A stretch of 58,004 nt of DNA from NCBI GenBank assembly GCA_017521405.1, contig JAFXCP010000030.1, positions 1 to 58,004 of the forward strand, given 5' to 3'. A program made the translations under genes and the position numbers. This stretch comes from Akkermansia sp. GTDB lineage: Bacteria; Verrucomicrobiota; Verrucomicrobiia; Verrucomicrobiales; Akkermansiaceae. Positions 8,871 to 16,983 of this stretch are shown here, piece by piece. The notes below the pieces were generated by a model that searched no databases, was not told the origin of the DNA, and saw nothing but the letters and a program-made list of their open reading frames with translations. Numbering within the stretch: position 1 is the stretch's first letter; each line of letters begins with the position of its first letter.

Positions 8871-10097
8871 TTAAGCGTTTTCCTGCCCCAAATGGAAAGC
8901 AGTATGTACCACTCGAGCGGCCTGCTCAATATCCCCGGCTTCCACCGTTGTGGAAATGCGAATCTCGGAGGTGGCAATCATACCCGTGGCAATGCCCGCA
9001 TCGGCTAAAGAGCGGAACATCGTGGCTGCCACACCCGTATGAGAACGCATACCCACACCCACAACAGAGAGCTTTGCCAAGCCGGACTCCGTTTCCAAGC
9101 GAGCCTTTTCGCCCAACTGAGGAAGCAGCCCTTTAAGAGCCGCCTGAGCAGCCCCCAAATCATTCATATTCATAGTGAAGGACTGGCGAGCCATACCATC
9201 ATGTGCAGTATTGGCCACAATCATGTCCACGTTAATTTCTGCTTCCGACAAGGCGGAAAGAATAAGTGCCGTATAGGGAACCGGCGCGGTAATGCCCGAT
9301 ACAGTCACACGGGCCTGATTGCGTTCGATAGACACCCCGCGAACAGCGAGGGACTCCATAGCTGTGGTTTCTTCTTGCACGATAGTACCTGGGTTGTTAT
9401 TCATGGAATTACGGACTTCGAAAACGACGCCGAATTTTTTGGCAAACTCAACGGAACGAGCTTGCATGACCTTGGAGCCGCTGGAGGCCATTTCCAGCAT
9501 TTCCTCATAAGATAATACGGGGATTTTTCGGGCATCTTTCACCACGCGCGGGTCGCAGGTGTATACACCATCCACATCGGTGAAAATTTGGCACAAATCG
9601 GCATTAACAGCCGCCGCCATCGCAATGGCCGACAAATCGGAACCACCGCGCCCAAGTGTATGGATAACACCCTCGGAAGTAACACCTTGGAACCCGGCAC
9701 ATACCACAATGTAGCCATCCTCCAGCGCTTGGATAACTCGCGAGGGCTCTATATTGGCAATGCGCCCGCGAGTATGGGAACCATATGTGCATACCCCGGC
9801 CTGCTGGCCGGTAAAACTCATGGCCTTGTATCCCATATCCGTAATGGCCATGCAGAGAAGAGCTATCGATTGTTGCTCTCCCGTGGCAAGCAACACATCC
9901 AGCTCCCGCTCCGGAGGATTTTCCATCACCTCATGAGCCAGAGCAATCAATTTATCTGTAATACCGCTCATTGCGGAAATAACGGCCATCACCTTATTCC
10001 CGGCATTTTTCGTCTCAATAAGCTTGCGGGCAACATTCCGAATGCGATCAATGGTTCCGACAGAGGAACCGCCATATTTCTGGACGATAAGAGCCAT
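8871..10097 (-). CDS. lysC: Aspartate kinase
   Basis: Aspartate kinase (408 residues) phosphorylates aspartate, the first step towards lysine, threonine and methionine. The N-terminal kinase signature VQKYGGSSVGT is at residues 5-15, and FTDVDGVYTCDPR marks the substrate-binding region. The C-terminal third carries two ACT regulatory domains, for example around VGVGMRSHTGVAATMF, where end-product feedback normally acts. It is a monofunctional enzyme and lies 11 bases after hom, so the two act in one pathway from a shared transcript. Confidence 0.96.
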   Translation of the reverse strand: MALIVQKYGGSSVGTIDRIRNVARKLIETKNAGNKVMAVISAMSGITDKLIALAHEVMENPPERELDVLLATGEQQSIALLCMAITDMGYKAMSFTGQQAGVCTYGSHTRGRIANIEPSRVIQALEDGYIVVCAGFQGVTSEGVIHTLGRGGSDLSAIAMAAAVNADLCQIFTDVDGVYTCDPRVVKDARKIPVLSYEEMLEMASSGSKVMQARSVEFAKKFGVVFEVRNSMNNNPGTIVQEETTAMESLAVRGVSIERNQARVTVSGITAPVPYTALILSALSEAEINVDMIVANTAHDGMARQSFTMNMNDLGAAQAALKGLLPQLGEKARLETESGLAKLSVVGVGMRSHTGVAATMFRSLADAGIATGMIATSEIRISTTVEAGDIEQAARVVHTAFHLGQENA

Positions 10098-10108
10098 GGT
10101 ATATTTAT

Positions 10109-11434
10109 TTATGAGTTAAAGGTTTCTATACGGAATACAGCCGGATGCGGAGCTACGCAATCCGACTGGACAATTTCCTTCAGAGCAGCCTTCAGGCTCC
10201 CCCAAGAGCAGGCATGCAAACTGAACACAAGGTCGTTATGGGTATTTTCCGCCGCTTCATCCTCCTCGTGGGCTGTGGAGGATGTGGAGGAGATGCTGAT
10301 ATTATGGCGAGCCAGAGCCGTAGCAATGGTGGCAATGACGCCGGAGCGGCGGCTGGGTACAAGGAAGCGCACATAATAGGGTGTAACCGTATCCTCCTGT
10401 GGCATGATTTCCAGCGTTTTGGTGTAGGGATGGAATCCCGTGTGGAAATCCGGATGCCGGCGATCTCGCATAGCCAACACGATATCCCCAATAACGGCAC
10501 TGGCTGTGGGATTCTTGCCGGCTCCCCGACCATAGAAAATCGTCTCGCCCACAATATCCCCCTTCACCGCAATGGCATTAAACACGCCATTCACGTTTGC
10601 CAGCAGGTGGCTCCGCGGCACAAAGCTGGGCTGCACACGCAGTTCAAGAGCATCCGTATCCTCGTGGTGTTTAATCACAACCAAGAGCTTAATTGTATAA
10701 CCAAGTTGGTGGGCAAAGCGGAAATCCGTGGGTGTTACCCGTTCAATACCATACACGGAGATGCGGCTCGGGGCAATGGGTGTACCATATGCCAGCATGG
10801 CCAGAATGAGAGCTTTGTGAGCGGCATCCCAGCCATTGATATCCAGGGAGGGGTCAGCCTCTGCAAAGCCCTTTGCCTTAGCTCGCTCCAGAGCCTCCTC
10901 GAAGGACATGCCCTTCTTCTCCATGGAGGAAAGAATGTAATTACTTGTACCGTTGATGATACCGGCGATACTTTCCACATTATTGCAAATGAGCGAATTC
11001 TGGAGAGATTGGATAATGGGGATACCGCCTCCGCAAGAGGCTTCGAAATACAGGGGAACGCCCTTTTCGGCGGAAAGGCGGAAAAGCTCACTTCCGTACT
11101 CGGCCAATAGGGCTTTATTCCCCGTCACCACGGGCTTCCCGGCGGCTAAAGCGGAGCTTACGAGCTGGTAGGCATCCGTAGTACCGCCAATCAGCTCAAT
11201 AATAATGTCAATTTCAGAATCATCCACCAACTCACGCCAATCATTCGTCAGCAAAGCAGGGTCAATATCCACCTCACGCACACGCTCCACATCCCGCACA
11301 GCCACTTTCTTTACCGCATAGGGAATTTTAGCACGGGCTTCCAGCAACTCATGGTTGCGGAACAGCGTCTCGTACACACCTGTACCCACTGTACCAAGAC
11401 CGGCCAGACCTAACTGAAGAGGTTTTTCTATCAT
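10109..11434 (-). CDS. hom: Homoserine dehydrogenase
   Basis: This 441-residue enzyme reduces aspartate semialdehyde to homoserine, the branch to threonine and methionine. The NAD(P)-binding glycine motif GLAGLGTVGTGV lies at residues 9-20. The catalytic domain contains GIINGTSNYILSSM and FAEADPSLDINGWDAAHKALIL. A C-terminal ACT domain (PYYVRFLVPSRRSGVIATIATAL) should sense threonine. The ATG at 11434 is preferred to an in-frame GTG at 11443, because the GTG lies only two bases after the -10 box. It heads a minus-strand run with lysC. Confidence 0.95.
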   Translation of the reverse strand: MIEKPLQLGLAGLGTVGTGVYETLFRNHELLEARAKIPYAVKKVAVRDVERVREVDIDPALLTNDWRELVDDSEIDIIIELIGGTTDAYQLVSSALAAGKPVVTGNKALLAEYGSELFRLSAEKGVPLYFEASCGGGIPIIQSLQNSLICNNVESIAGIINGTSNYILSSMEKKGMSFEEALERAKAKGFAEADPSLDINGWDAAHKALILAMLAYGTPIAPSRISVYGIERVTPTDFRFAHQLGYTIKLLVVIKHHEDTDALELRVQPSFVPRSHLLANVNGVFNAIAVKGDIVGETIFYGRGAGKNPTASAVIGDIVLAMRDRRHPDFHTGFHPYTKTLEIMPQEDTVTPYYVRFLVPSRRSGVIATIATALARHNISISSTSSTAHEEDEAAENTHNDLVFSLHACSWGSLKAALKEIVQSDCVAPHPAVFRIETFNS

Positions 11435-11445
11435 TCGCAGCACAG

Positions 11446-11474
11446 ATTTTACAGTAAAAGCCCCTATGGTACAA
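11446..11474 (-). promoter_or_regulatory. Promoter of hom-lysC
   Basis: TTGTAC at 11469-11474, a 17-base spacer and TAAAAT at 11446-11451. Eleven bases separate the -10 box from the ATG at 11434. It faces away from the tdh promoter across a 77-base gap. Confidence 0.6.
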
Positions 11475-11551
11475 GTCTATATTCTGCCTTCCTTTCAGGA
11501 AAGTAACATTTACACGCCGATTATTTTTTACCACAAGGACAGAATTGGGGC

Positions 11552-11580
11552 TTGCGTCTACCACGGGAGGGGCGTATAGT
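11552..11580 (+). promoter_or_regulatory. Leaderless-type promoter of tdh
   Basis: TTGCGT at 11552-11557, a 17-base spacer and TATAGT at 11575-11580. The ATG follows after seven bases. The GGGAGG in the spacer would not be transcribed, so it cannot act as a ribosome binding site. Confidence 0.65.
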
Positions 11581-11587
11581 TTGCCGC

Positions 11588-12619
11588 ATGAAAGCACTTG
11601 TGAAAACACGGGCCGACAAGGGACTGGAGCTGATGGATGTTCCCATGCCCGAAGTGGGACCGAACGATGTACTGATTAAAATTCACAAAACAGCCATTTG
11701 CGGCACGGATCTTCACATTTGGAACTGGGATAGTTGGGCACAGCAAACCATCCCGGTAGGCATGCATGTGGGGCATGAATTCTGCGGTGTGGTGGAAAAA
11801 GTGGGCTCCGGCGTGAGCGAATACAAACCCGGCGATGTGGTTTCCGGCGAGGGGCATATTGTGTGCGGCCACTGCCACAACTGCCGCAAGGGGCTTTTCC
11901 ACCTTTGCCCGAACACCAAGGGTGTGGGCGTAAACCGCCCCGGTTGCTTTGCGGAGTATCTTTCCATTCCCCAGAGCAATGTTATCCGCATTCACAAGGA
12001 TATGCCCATGGAAATCGCCTCCATTCTGGACCCTCTGGGAAATGCGACTCATACCGCACTTTCTTGGGATTTGGTGGGCGAGGATGTGCTGATTACCGGA
12101 GCAGGACTCATCGGCTCCATGGCTGCCGCCGTATGCAAAAAAGCCGGAGCACGCACCGTCACCATCACGGACGTGAGCGATTTCAAACTTAATCTGGCTC
12201 GCACCATGGGAGCAGACCGCACCGTAAACGTTATCTCCGGGGACAGCATTGCCGCCGCTCGCGAGGATTTGGAAATTACGGAAGGCTACGGCGTATGCCT
12301 CGAAATGAGCGGCGCCCCTGCATGCCTGAAAGACATCATCACCCACTCTGCATATGGGGCCAATATCTCCCTGCTGGGCATCCAACCCGGCGGTTCCGGC
12401 ATCGATTGGAACACATTTGTATGGAAAGGTTTGAAGATGAAAGGAATCTATGGGCGCGAAATGTTCGGCACATGGCAAAAAATGGATGCCATGCTTCGCT
12501 CCGGCTTGGATGTTTCCCCCATCATCACCCACCGTCTCCCCTACACCAGTTTCCACGAAGGCTTCGAGGTGATGGCATCCGGTAAATCCGGCAAGGTTAT
12601 TTTGGACTGGACGGTTTAA
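11588..12619 (+). CDS. tdh: L-threonine 3-dehydrogenase
   Basis: This 343-residue zinc alcohol dehydrogenase family enzyme oxidises threonine to 2-amino-3-oxobutyrate with NAD. The catalytic zinc site is seen in AICGTDLHIWNWD (Cys38) and VGHEFCG (His-Glu). The structural zinc lobe has the four-cysteine pattern CGHCHNCRKGLFHLC. The nucleotide site is GAGLIGSMAAA. The length and the IWNWDSWAQQTIPVGMHVGHEF stretch are typical of Tdh rather than sorbitol dehydrogenase. The start is fixed by MKALVKTR and the promoter. It is transcribed divergently from hom-lysC and followed by an intrinsic terminator. No kbl partner lies next to it. Confidence 0.94.
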   Translation: MKALVKTRADKGLELMDVPMPEVGPNDVLIKIHKTAICGTDLHIWNWDSWAQQTIPVGMHVGHEFCGVVEKVGSGVSEYKPGDVVSGEGHIVCGHCHNCRKGLFHLCPNTKGVGVNRPGCFAEYLSIPQSNVIRIHKDMPMEIASILDPLGNATHTALSWDLVGEDVLITGAGLIGSMAAAVCKKAGARTVTITDVSDFKLNLARTMGADRTVNVISGDSIAAAREDLEITEGYGVCLEMSGAPACLKDIITHSAYGANISLLGIQPGGSGIDWNTFVWKGLKMKGIYGREMFGTWQKMDAMLRSGLDVSPIITHRLPYTSFHEGFEVMASGKSGKVILDWTV

Positions 12620-12644
12620 CCCAGCTCCGCGAGCTTCTCTTTTC

Positions 12645-12677
12645 AACCCGGTCTGGCAAAAACAGACCGGGTTTTTC
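12645..12677 (+). terminator. Intrinsic terminator after tdh
   Basis: A perfect 11-base stem, AACCCGGTCTG at 12645-12655 and its complement at 12663-12673, with a seven-base loop and a run of T. Confidence 0.9.
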
Positions 12678-12704
12678 TAATTCAGTCAACCCGACAAAAA
12701 GGAA

Positions 12705-12733
12705 TTGCCAAGACAGGTGCAGAGGGCTATACT
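12705..12733 (+). promoter_or_regulatory. Promoter of the small membrane protein
   Basis: TTGCCA at 12705-12710, a 17-base spacer and TATACT at 12728-12733. The start codon is 16 bases downstream, giving a leader of about ten bases. Confidence 0.6.
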
Positions 12734-12749
12734 CCCCCCGATACATTTT

Positions 12750-13082
12750 ATGGCAGACGACCCCATAGATTACAACGCCTTCAATGCCTGGGACAGCTTT
12801 GGCGCCACGCTCATGCTGGGTATTTCCCCGGCAATCATCAACTACGTTTTTAATGAGCATGATATCGGCTCTTCCATTGTTTTGGCCGCTGTCGGTCTCA
12901 TCGTCAGCCTCATTGTTTTACTGTTAGCCCTCATCACTCGTTGGAAAATCATTGGCACCTTAGTCAACCTGATGGGATGGATTCTCACCATCCTGTACGG
13001 CATTATCGGGGGATACATGTGGTACACACAAGGCAAAGATTCCCCGCCTAAGCACCAAGCCTCAGAGGAACAAAAAAGCTAA
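12750..13082 (+). CDS. Small membrane protein, unknown function
   Basis: This is a 110-residue protein with two clear membrane helices at about residues 41-62 and 66-90, after a polar N-terminal segment. The tail is hydrophilic (GKDSPPKHQASEEQKS). No family is recognised. It has its own promoter and a terminator on each side, so it is a single-gene unit. The ATG at 12750 is chosen because the longer reading frame begins inside the promoter. Confidence 0.72.
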   Translation: MADDPIDYNAFNAWDSFGATLMLGISPAIINYVFNEHDIGSSIVLAAVGLIVSLIVLLLALITRWKIIGTLVNLMGWILTILYGIIGGYMWYTQGKDSPPKHQASEEQKS

Positions 13083-13089
13083 TGGCAAC

Positions 13090-13126
13090 ACAAAGCGCCC
13101 GGCTCTTTCAAGACCGGGCGCTTTGT
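13090..13126. terminator. Bidirectional terminator between the small membrane protein and ilvN
   Basis: A 13-base stem, ACAAAGCGCCCGG at 13090-13102 paired with CCGGGCGCTTTGT at 13114-13126, with an 11-base loop. It lies between two convergent genes and can serve both. T tracts are short on either side. Confidence 0.7.
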
Positions 13127-13149
13127 GTATCTCTGGGAAGGAAAGAGGT

Positions 13150-13653
13150 TTAGGCAATGGGGGAGGCCTTAGGCTTCACCACAGCAATACGACCGGAACG
13201 AGTCAGCATGTCCACATCGTAATCCTGCATCAAATCCAGGAAACGGGACAAACGGAACTGACCTCCGCAGATTTCCAGTGTAAGCATCTCGCGGGTAGCA
13301 TCCAGCACCTTCCCGCCAAAAATGTTGCAAAGCTCGAGTATTTCCTGCTTTTTCTCACCAAAGCGCACACGAATAAGCACAACTTCGCGGTAAATTGTCG
13401 GCTCGTTGCGGTAATCGATAACCTCTACCACATTCACCAGTTTGCTAAGTTGCTTAATCACCTGGTCCAGCTTATCGCTTTCCTCGCGCACGGCAATCGT
13501 CATGCGGGAGAAGCGGGTATCCTCACAAGGAGCCACATTCAAAGAGTGAATATTGTAACCACGCCCGGAGAACAACCCTGCTACGCGAGAAAGCACACCG
13601 AACTTATTCTCAACCAAAACGGAAATGGTATTAATCTGGGAAATAGTAGGCAT
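13150..13653 (-). CDS. ilvN: Acetolactate synthase small (regulatory) subunit
   Basis: This is a 167-residue regulatory subunit for the first shared step of valine, leucine and isoleucine synthesis. The N-terminal ACT domain is visible as ISVLVENKFGVLSRVAGLFSGRGYNIHSLNV, the classic IlvN/IlvH block, followed by the second ACT-like half and a length normal for the family. It binds and activates the catalytic subunit and confers valine inhibition. The large subunit gene (ilvB) is not next to it or elsewhere in this window, which is unusual. The ATG at 13653 is chosen by family alignment. A promoter lies 29 bases upstream. Confidence 0.94.
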   Translation of the reverse strand: MPTISQINTISVLVENKFGVLSRVAGLFSGRGYNIHSLNVAPCEDTRFSRMTIAVREESDKLDQVIKQLSKLVNVVEVIDYRNEPTIYREVVLIRVRFGEKKQEILELCNIFGGKVLDATREMLTLEICGGQFRLSRFLDLMQDYDVDMLTRSGRIAVVKPKASPIA

Positions 13654-13682
13654 GGCGTATCGGGGGATAAATTTCGGTCTTG

Positions 13683-13711
13683 AAAATACCTGATTCTGCA
13701 AGGGACGTCAA
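13683..13711 (-). promoter_or_regulatory. Promoter of ilvN
   Basis: TTGACG at 13706-13711, a 17-base spacer and TATTTT at 13683-13688. The 29-base distance to the ATG gives ilvN one of the longest leaders in this window. Confidence 0.5.
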
Positions 13712-13813
13712 GCCGTAACTGATGAGCCACGAAAAAAAGAAGCACAAATGTCATTTCCCTCCTCCACGTAAGCCCCTTTCTGCATTCGACACCAAGTTTG
13801 ACACAAAAGCAGC

Positions 13814-13842
13814 TTGACGCAGAGGCAACGATATCAGATGAT
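13814..13842 (+). promoter_or_regulatory. Candidate promoter of the coiled-coil lipoprotein
   Basis: TTGACG at 13814-13819, a 17-base spacer and GATGAT at 13837-13842, with six bases to the GTG at 13849. The -10 box is a poor match. The geometry fits the leaderless pattern. Confidence 0.4.
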
Positions 13843-13848
13843 GAAAGG

Positions 13849-14208
13849 GTGAAATCCTTTTTACCCCTGATAGCCCCTGCTCTGCTTTTACTGAGTTCCT
13901 GCGGGCCACAAGCAGCAGATCCGGAACACCTGCGTGCAGCCCACGAACAAAATGCCCGTATGCGCAGCGAAATCGTCCGCATGCACACACTCATCGAACA
14001 GGCAGGCGAGGACACTCCACAGCTGGAAGAAACTATCGCAGCCCGACAAAAAGAACTCACCGACCTGCTGATGGAGCTGGACACGCTGAACAAAAAAGAA
14101 ACAGAGGCACGTCTGCGGGTTATTGAGCTGCAAGACCGGCTGGATTCTTTCCGCGCATCCTTCCGCATTATGCAGAATGAAATTGCCAACCGCCACACCC
14201 GGCACTGA
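13849..14208 (+). CDS. Small coiled-coil lipoprotein
   Basis: This is a 119-residue protein with a lipoprotein signal peptide (KSFLPLIAPALLLLSSC), lipid-modified at Cys18. The rest is charged and helical, with heptad-like spacing from residue 30 to 110, so a coiled coil is likely. I chose the GTG at 13849 because it gives a compact signal peptide directly before the lipobox and sits six bases behind a -10-like box. The alternative TTG at 13798 would add 17 polar residues in front of the signal and is better read as promoter sequence. The next gene starts two bases after the stop and also encodes a coiled-coil envelope protein, so the two probably work together. Confidence 0.62.
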   Translation: MKSFLPLIAPALLLLSSCGPQAADPEHLRAAHEQNARMRSEIVRMHTLIEQAGEDTPQLEETIAARQKELTDLLMELDTLNKKETEARLRVIELQDRLDSFRASFRIMQNEIANRHTRH

Positions 14209-14210
14209 AC

Positions 14211-15173
14211 ATGACTGAGGAAAAAGACGAATTTGCACCGGATGAGCTACCGGTTCCCCCCCCTACGAAGGAAGCCCCTCCCCGGCCGGAGGAAAGCACC
14301 GAAGAAGCTGTAACGGCTCCCACCGAAGCGGAAGTTGCACCGGCGGAGGTAGAGAAGGCACAAAAGCCGCGCAAGAAATGGGGAAGCATCCTGTTCGATA
14401 CTCTGCTTGTTGCCCTGCTGTTAAGCGTACTGGGGGGCGGCGCATGGTACCTGCATCGGCAAATGCAGCAATACCGCATCCCCAATCCTCTTGAGCTGGC
14501 AGCTCTGGAGCATCTGGAACTTTGCCGCCAGCAAGAAGCTCTGCGCGATGCAGCCTACCACGCAGACGAGCAACTGCATATGCGTAAAAAACTGGCACAT
14601 CTGGAAATGCAGATTGCAGAACAACGCGGAAAAATTGATGAAAAACAGCAGCAGATTTCCCGCCAGAAAAGCCGCATTCTGGCTTTGCAACACGAAATTC
14701 GCCAAGAGGATAAAGCCTCCCGAAGTGTGGCCAAGAATCTCCTTATCGGTCTCCCCATAGGAGAAGCCACCACCACTAGAGGGCAGGTTTACCACAATGC
14801 CGTTATCTACCGCCTGCAGGATGGCTATATTACCCTTCGCACACCATCCGGGCAAGCCCGCATTCCCCTGCGAGAACTGCGCAAAAGGAACCTGCCCGAT
14901 ATGGCACGCTACGCCTTTGGACTGGACGATATGGTGGATATGAGCGATTTTGAAAACGCCTCCGGCAAACCACTGCGGCACAAAACTCGCAAAGGCAAGC
15001 TCATCCCCCCGCGTACCAACACTACTGCAGAGCCCAACTACGAGCCGGAACAGGGTTCCCCCATAGTCGAAACGAACGCCGCCGAAAACTCTACCCTTCT
15101 TCCGAATGAGGAAAGCACCCAAAGCCCCCCTGCCGAAAACTGGCAGGCCCCTGCCGGAGAGCTTCCTCTCTAA
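14211..15173 (+). CDS. Single-pass membrane protein with coiled coil, unknown function
   Basis: This is a 320-residue protein. An acidic and Pro-rich cytoplasmic head (1-50) is followed by a basic patch and a membrane helix at about 58-80. Next come a long charged coiled coil at 95-165, a small compact domain at about 180-230 (VYHNAVIYRLQDGYITLRT), and a disordered tail. The middle domain resembles small beta-rich domains but I cannot name it. It is co-transcribed with the coiled-coil lipoprotein (two-base gap) and followed by a terminator. An envelope-spanning complex of the two is an inference. Confidence 0.7.
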   Translation: MTEEKDEFAPDELPVPPPTKEAPPRPEESTEEAVTAPTEAEVAPAEVEKAQKPRKKWGSILFDTLLVALLLSVLGGGAWYLHRQMQQYRIPNPLELAALEHLELCRQQEALRDAAYHADEQLHMRKKLAHLEMQIAEQRGKIDEKQQQISRQKSRILALQHEIRQEDKASRSVAKNLLIGLPIGEATTTRGQVYHNAVIYRLQDGYITLRTPSGQARIPLRELRKRNLPDMARYAFGLDDMVDMSDFENASGKPLRHKTRKGKLIPPRTNTTAEPNYEPEQGSPIVETNAAENSTLLPNEESTQSPPAENWQAPAGELPL

Positions 15174-15187
15174 AGCACAAACCTTCC

Positions 15188-15217
15188 GCCTCCGGCTCAC
15201 AAAGCCGGAGGCTTTTT
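15188..15217 (+). terminator. Intrinsic terminator after the coiled-coil membrane protein
   Basis: A perfect ten-base stem, GCCTCCGGCT at 15188-15197 with AGCCGGAGGC at 15203-15212, a five-base loop, and TTTTTATCTTT beginning at the end of the stem. Confidence 0.92.
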
Positions 15218-15261
15218 ATCTTTCATCGCGGAGTGCTGTTGCGTCATGGGGAGGAAAATGC

Positions 15262-15290
15262 TTGCCACCCTGCGGGATTGCGAGTAAAAT
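15262..15290 (+). promoter_or_regulatory. Promoter of glnS
   Basis: TTGCCA at 15262-15267, a 17-base spacer and TAAAAT at 15285-15290. The ATG lies nine bases further, so the transcript would carry at most a few leader bases. Confidence 0.65.
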
Positions 15291-15299
15291 CGCGCGCAT

Positions 15300-16976
15300 A
15301 TGGCAACAGAGGAGAAAAAGGATTTCATCCGCGAAATGATAGTGGAGGATTTGGAGAAGGGATACTGCAAAGTACCTATTACACGCTTCCCCCCGGAGCC
15401 GAACGGTTACCTCCACATTGGCCACGCCAAAGCCATTTGCTTAGATTTTGGCCTAGCTAAAGAATATGCCCACCTCGGGGCAGTGTGCCACCTGCGCTTC
15501 GATGATACGAACCCCTGTAAGGAAGATATCGAATTCGTCAATTCCATCCAAGAGGACATCCACTGGCTCGGATTCGACTGGGGAGAGCATCTCTACTGGG
15601 CTTCCAACATTTTTGATTTTTACTACGATTGTGCCGTAGCTCTCATCAAAAAAGGTCTGGCCTATGTGGATTTTCAGGATCGCGAAACCATGCGCCAGCA
15701 GCGCGGAAACCTCGTTACGCCCGGTATCGAATCCCCCTATCGCCATACCACGGTAGAGGAAAACCTTGCCTATTTTGAAGCTATGAAACGCGGCGATTAT
15801 GCCGAGGGGGCCGCCGTACTCCGGGCTAAAATTGACATGGCCAGCAGCAACATGAACATGCGCGACCCCGTCATCTACCGCATTTCCTACGACCACCACC
15901 ACAACACAGGTAACAGCTGGTGCATCTACCCCATGTACGACTTTGCCCACCCGTTGGAAGATGCCTACGAGCATATTACCCATTCCCTCTGTACGCTGGA
16001 GTTTGAGAACCACCGCCCTCTTTACGAATGGGTTATTGATAACTGCCCTGTGCCGGCGCGTCCCAAACAGCGGGAATTCTCCCGTCTGAACATCACCTAC
16101 ACCGTGATGAGCAAACGTAAACTCCGCCAAATGGTGGAAGAAGGTCATGTGGCCGGGTGGGATGACCCCCGCATGCCTACCATTTGCGGCATGCGCCGCC
16201 GCGGTTACCCGGCTAAAGCCATCGTCAACTTCTGTGAAGGCGTAGGCATTACCAAATTTAATGGTAATACGGACGTAGCACGTCTGGAAAACGCTGTACG
16301 CAACGAGTTAAACGCCACTGCAGAACGCCGCATGGCCGTACTTAACCCGCTCAAACTCATTCTCACCAACGTTCCCGAGGATTTCGAGGAAGAGGTGGAA
16401 GTACTCATTAACCCGGAACAACCGGAACTGGGCAACCGCAGCCTTACCCTTACCCGCGAGGTTTGGATTGAACAGGACGATTTCATGGTAGAGCCGCCCA
16501 AGAAGTACAAGCGCCTCTCCCCCGGTGCCTGTGTGCGCCTGCGTGGCGGCTACTGCATGATTTGTACCGGTTACACAGCCGATGCTGATGGCAAGGTAAC
16601 AGAGGTACAAGCGGAAATCATCCCCGGTACCGTAGGCACGAACCCGCCCGAAGGCATCAAGTGCAAGGGTGCTATCCACTGGGTATCTGCCCGCTATGGC
16701 GTACAGGCAGAGGTGCGCTTGTATGACCGTCTTTTCAAAGACGAAGCACCGGATGCCAATGAGGAGGGCTTCTTGGCCTCCCTGAATGCGGATTCCCTCA
16801 CCGTGCTGAAAAACGCCATGGTGGAGCCCGCACTGGCAGCTGCACCGGCAGAATTTCTCTGCCAGTTCGAACGCATAGGCTACTTCGTGGCAGACCGCTA
16901 TGACCACAGCACGGAACACCCCGTGTTCAACCGCTCTGTGGGGCTGCGCGATTCGTGGGCCAAGATGAATAAATAA
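15300..16976 (+). CDS. glnS: Glutaminyl-tRNA synthetase
   Basis: This 558-residue class I aminoacyl-tRNA synthetase charges tRNA-Gln directly. The signature PPEPNGYLHIGHAKAICLDFG, containing the HIGH motif, is at about residues 32-52, and the KMSKS equivalent appears as VMSKRKL near 265. The C-terminal two beta-barrel anticodon-binding domain follows (from about 340), with the PKKYKRLSPG segment. Length and motifs match the E. coli enzyme. Direct glutaminylation implies no need for the GatCAB route for Gln here. It is followed by ribBA after seven bases. Confidence 0.97.
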   Translation: MATEEKKDFIREMIVEDLEKGYCKVPITRFPPEPNGYLHIGHAKAICLDFGLAKEYAHLGAVCHLRFDDTNPCKEDIEFVNSIQEDIHWLGFDWGEHLYWASNIFDFYYDCAVALIKKGLAYVDFQDRETMRQQRGNLVTPGIESPYRHTTVEENLAYFEAMKRGDYAEGAAVLRAKIDMASSNMNMRDPVIYRISYDHHHNTGNSWCIYPMYDFAHPLEDAYEHITHSLCTLEFENHRPLYEWVIDNCPVPARPKQREFSRLNITYTVMSKRKLRQMVEEGHVAGWDDPRMPTICGMRRRGYPAKAIVNFCEGVGITKFNGNTDVARLENAVRNELNATAERRMAVLNPLKLILTNVPEDFEEEVEVLINPEQPELGNRSLTLTREVWIEQDDFMVEPPKKYKRLSPGACVRLRGGYCMICTGYTADADGKVTEVQAEIIPGTVGTNPPEGIKCKGAIHWVSARYGVQAEVRLYDRLFKDEAPDANEEGFLASLNADSLTVLKNAMVEPALAAAPAEFLCQFERIGYFVADRYDHSTEHPVFNRSVGLRDSWAKMNK

Positions 16977-16983
16977 GCGCACC

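Noticed and set aside
11558-12646. A 362-codon open frame on the minus strand
   Set aside because: It mirrors tdh, and no known domain or start signal is seen. It is a by-product of codon bias.
13798-13848. TTG start for the coiled-coil lipoprotein
   Set aside because: It would put 17 polar residues before the signal peptide, and this TTG is part of a TTGACA box.
16977-16983. FMN riboswitch expected before ribBA
   Set aside because: Only seven bases separate glnS and ribBA, so there is no room for one.
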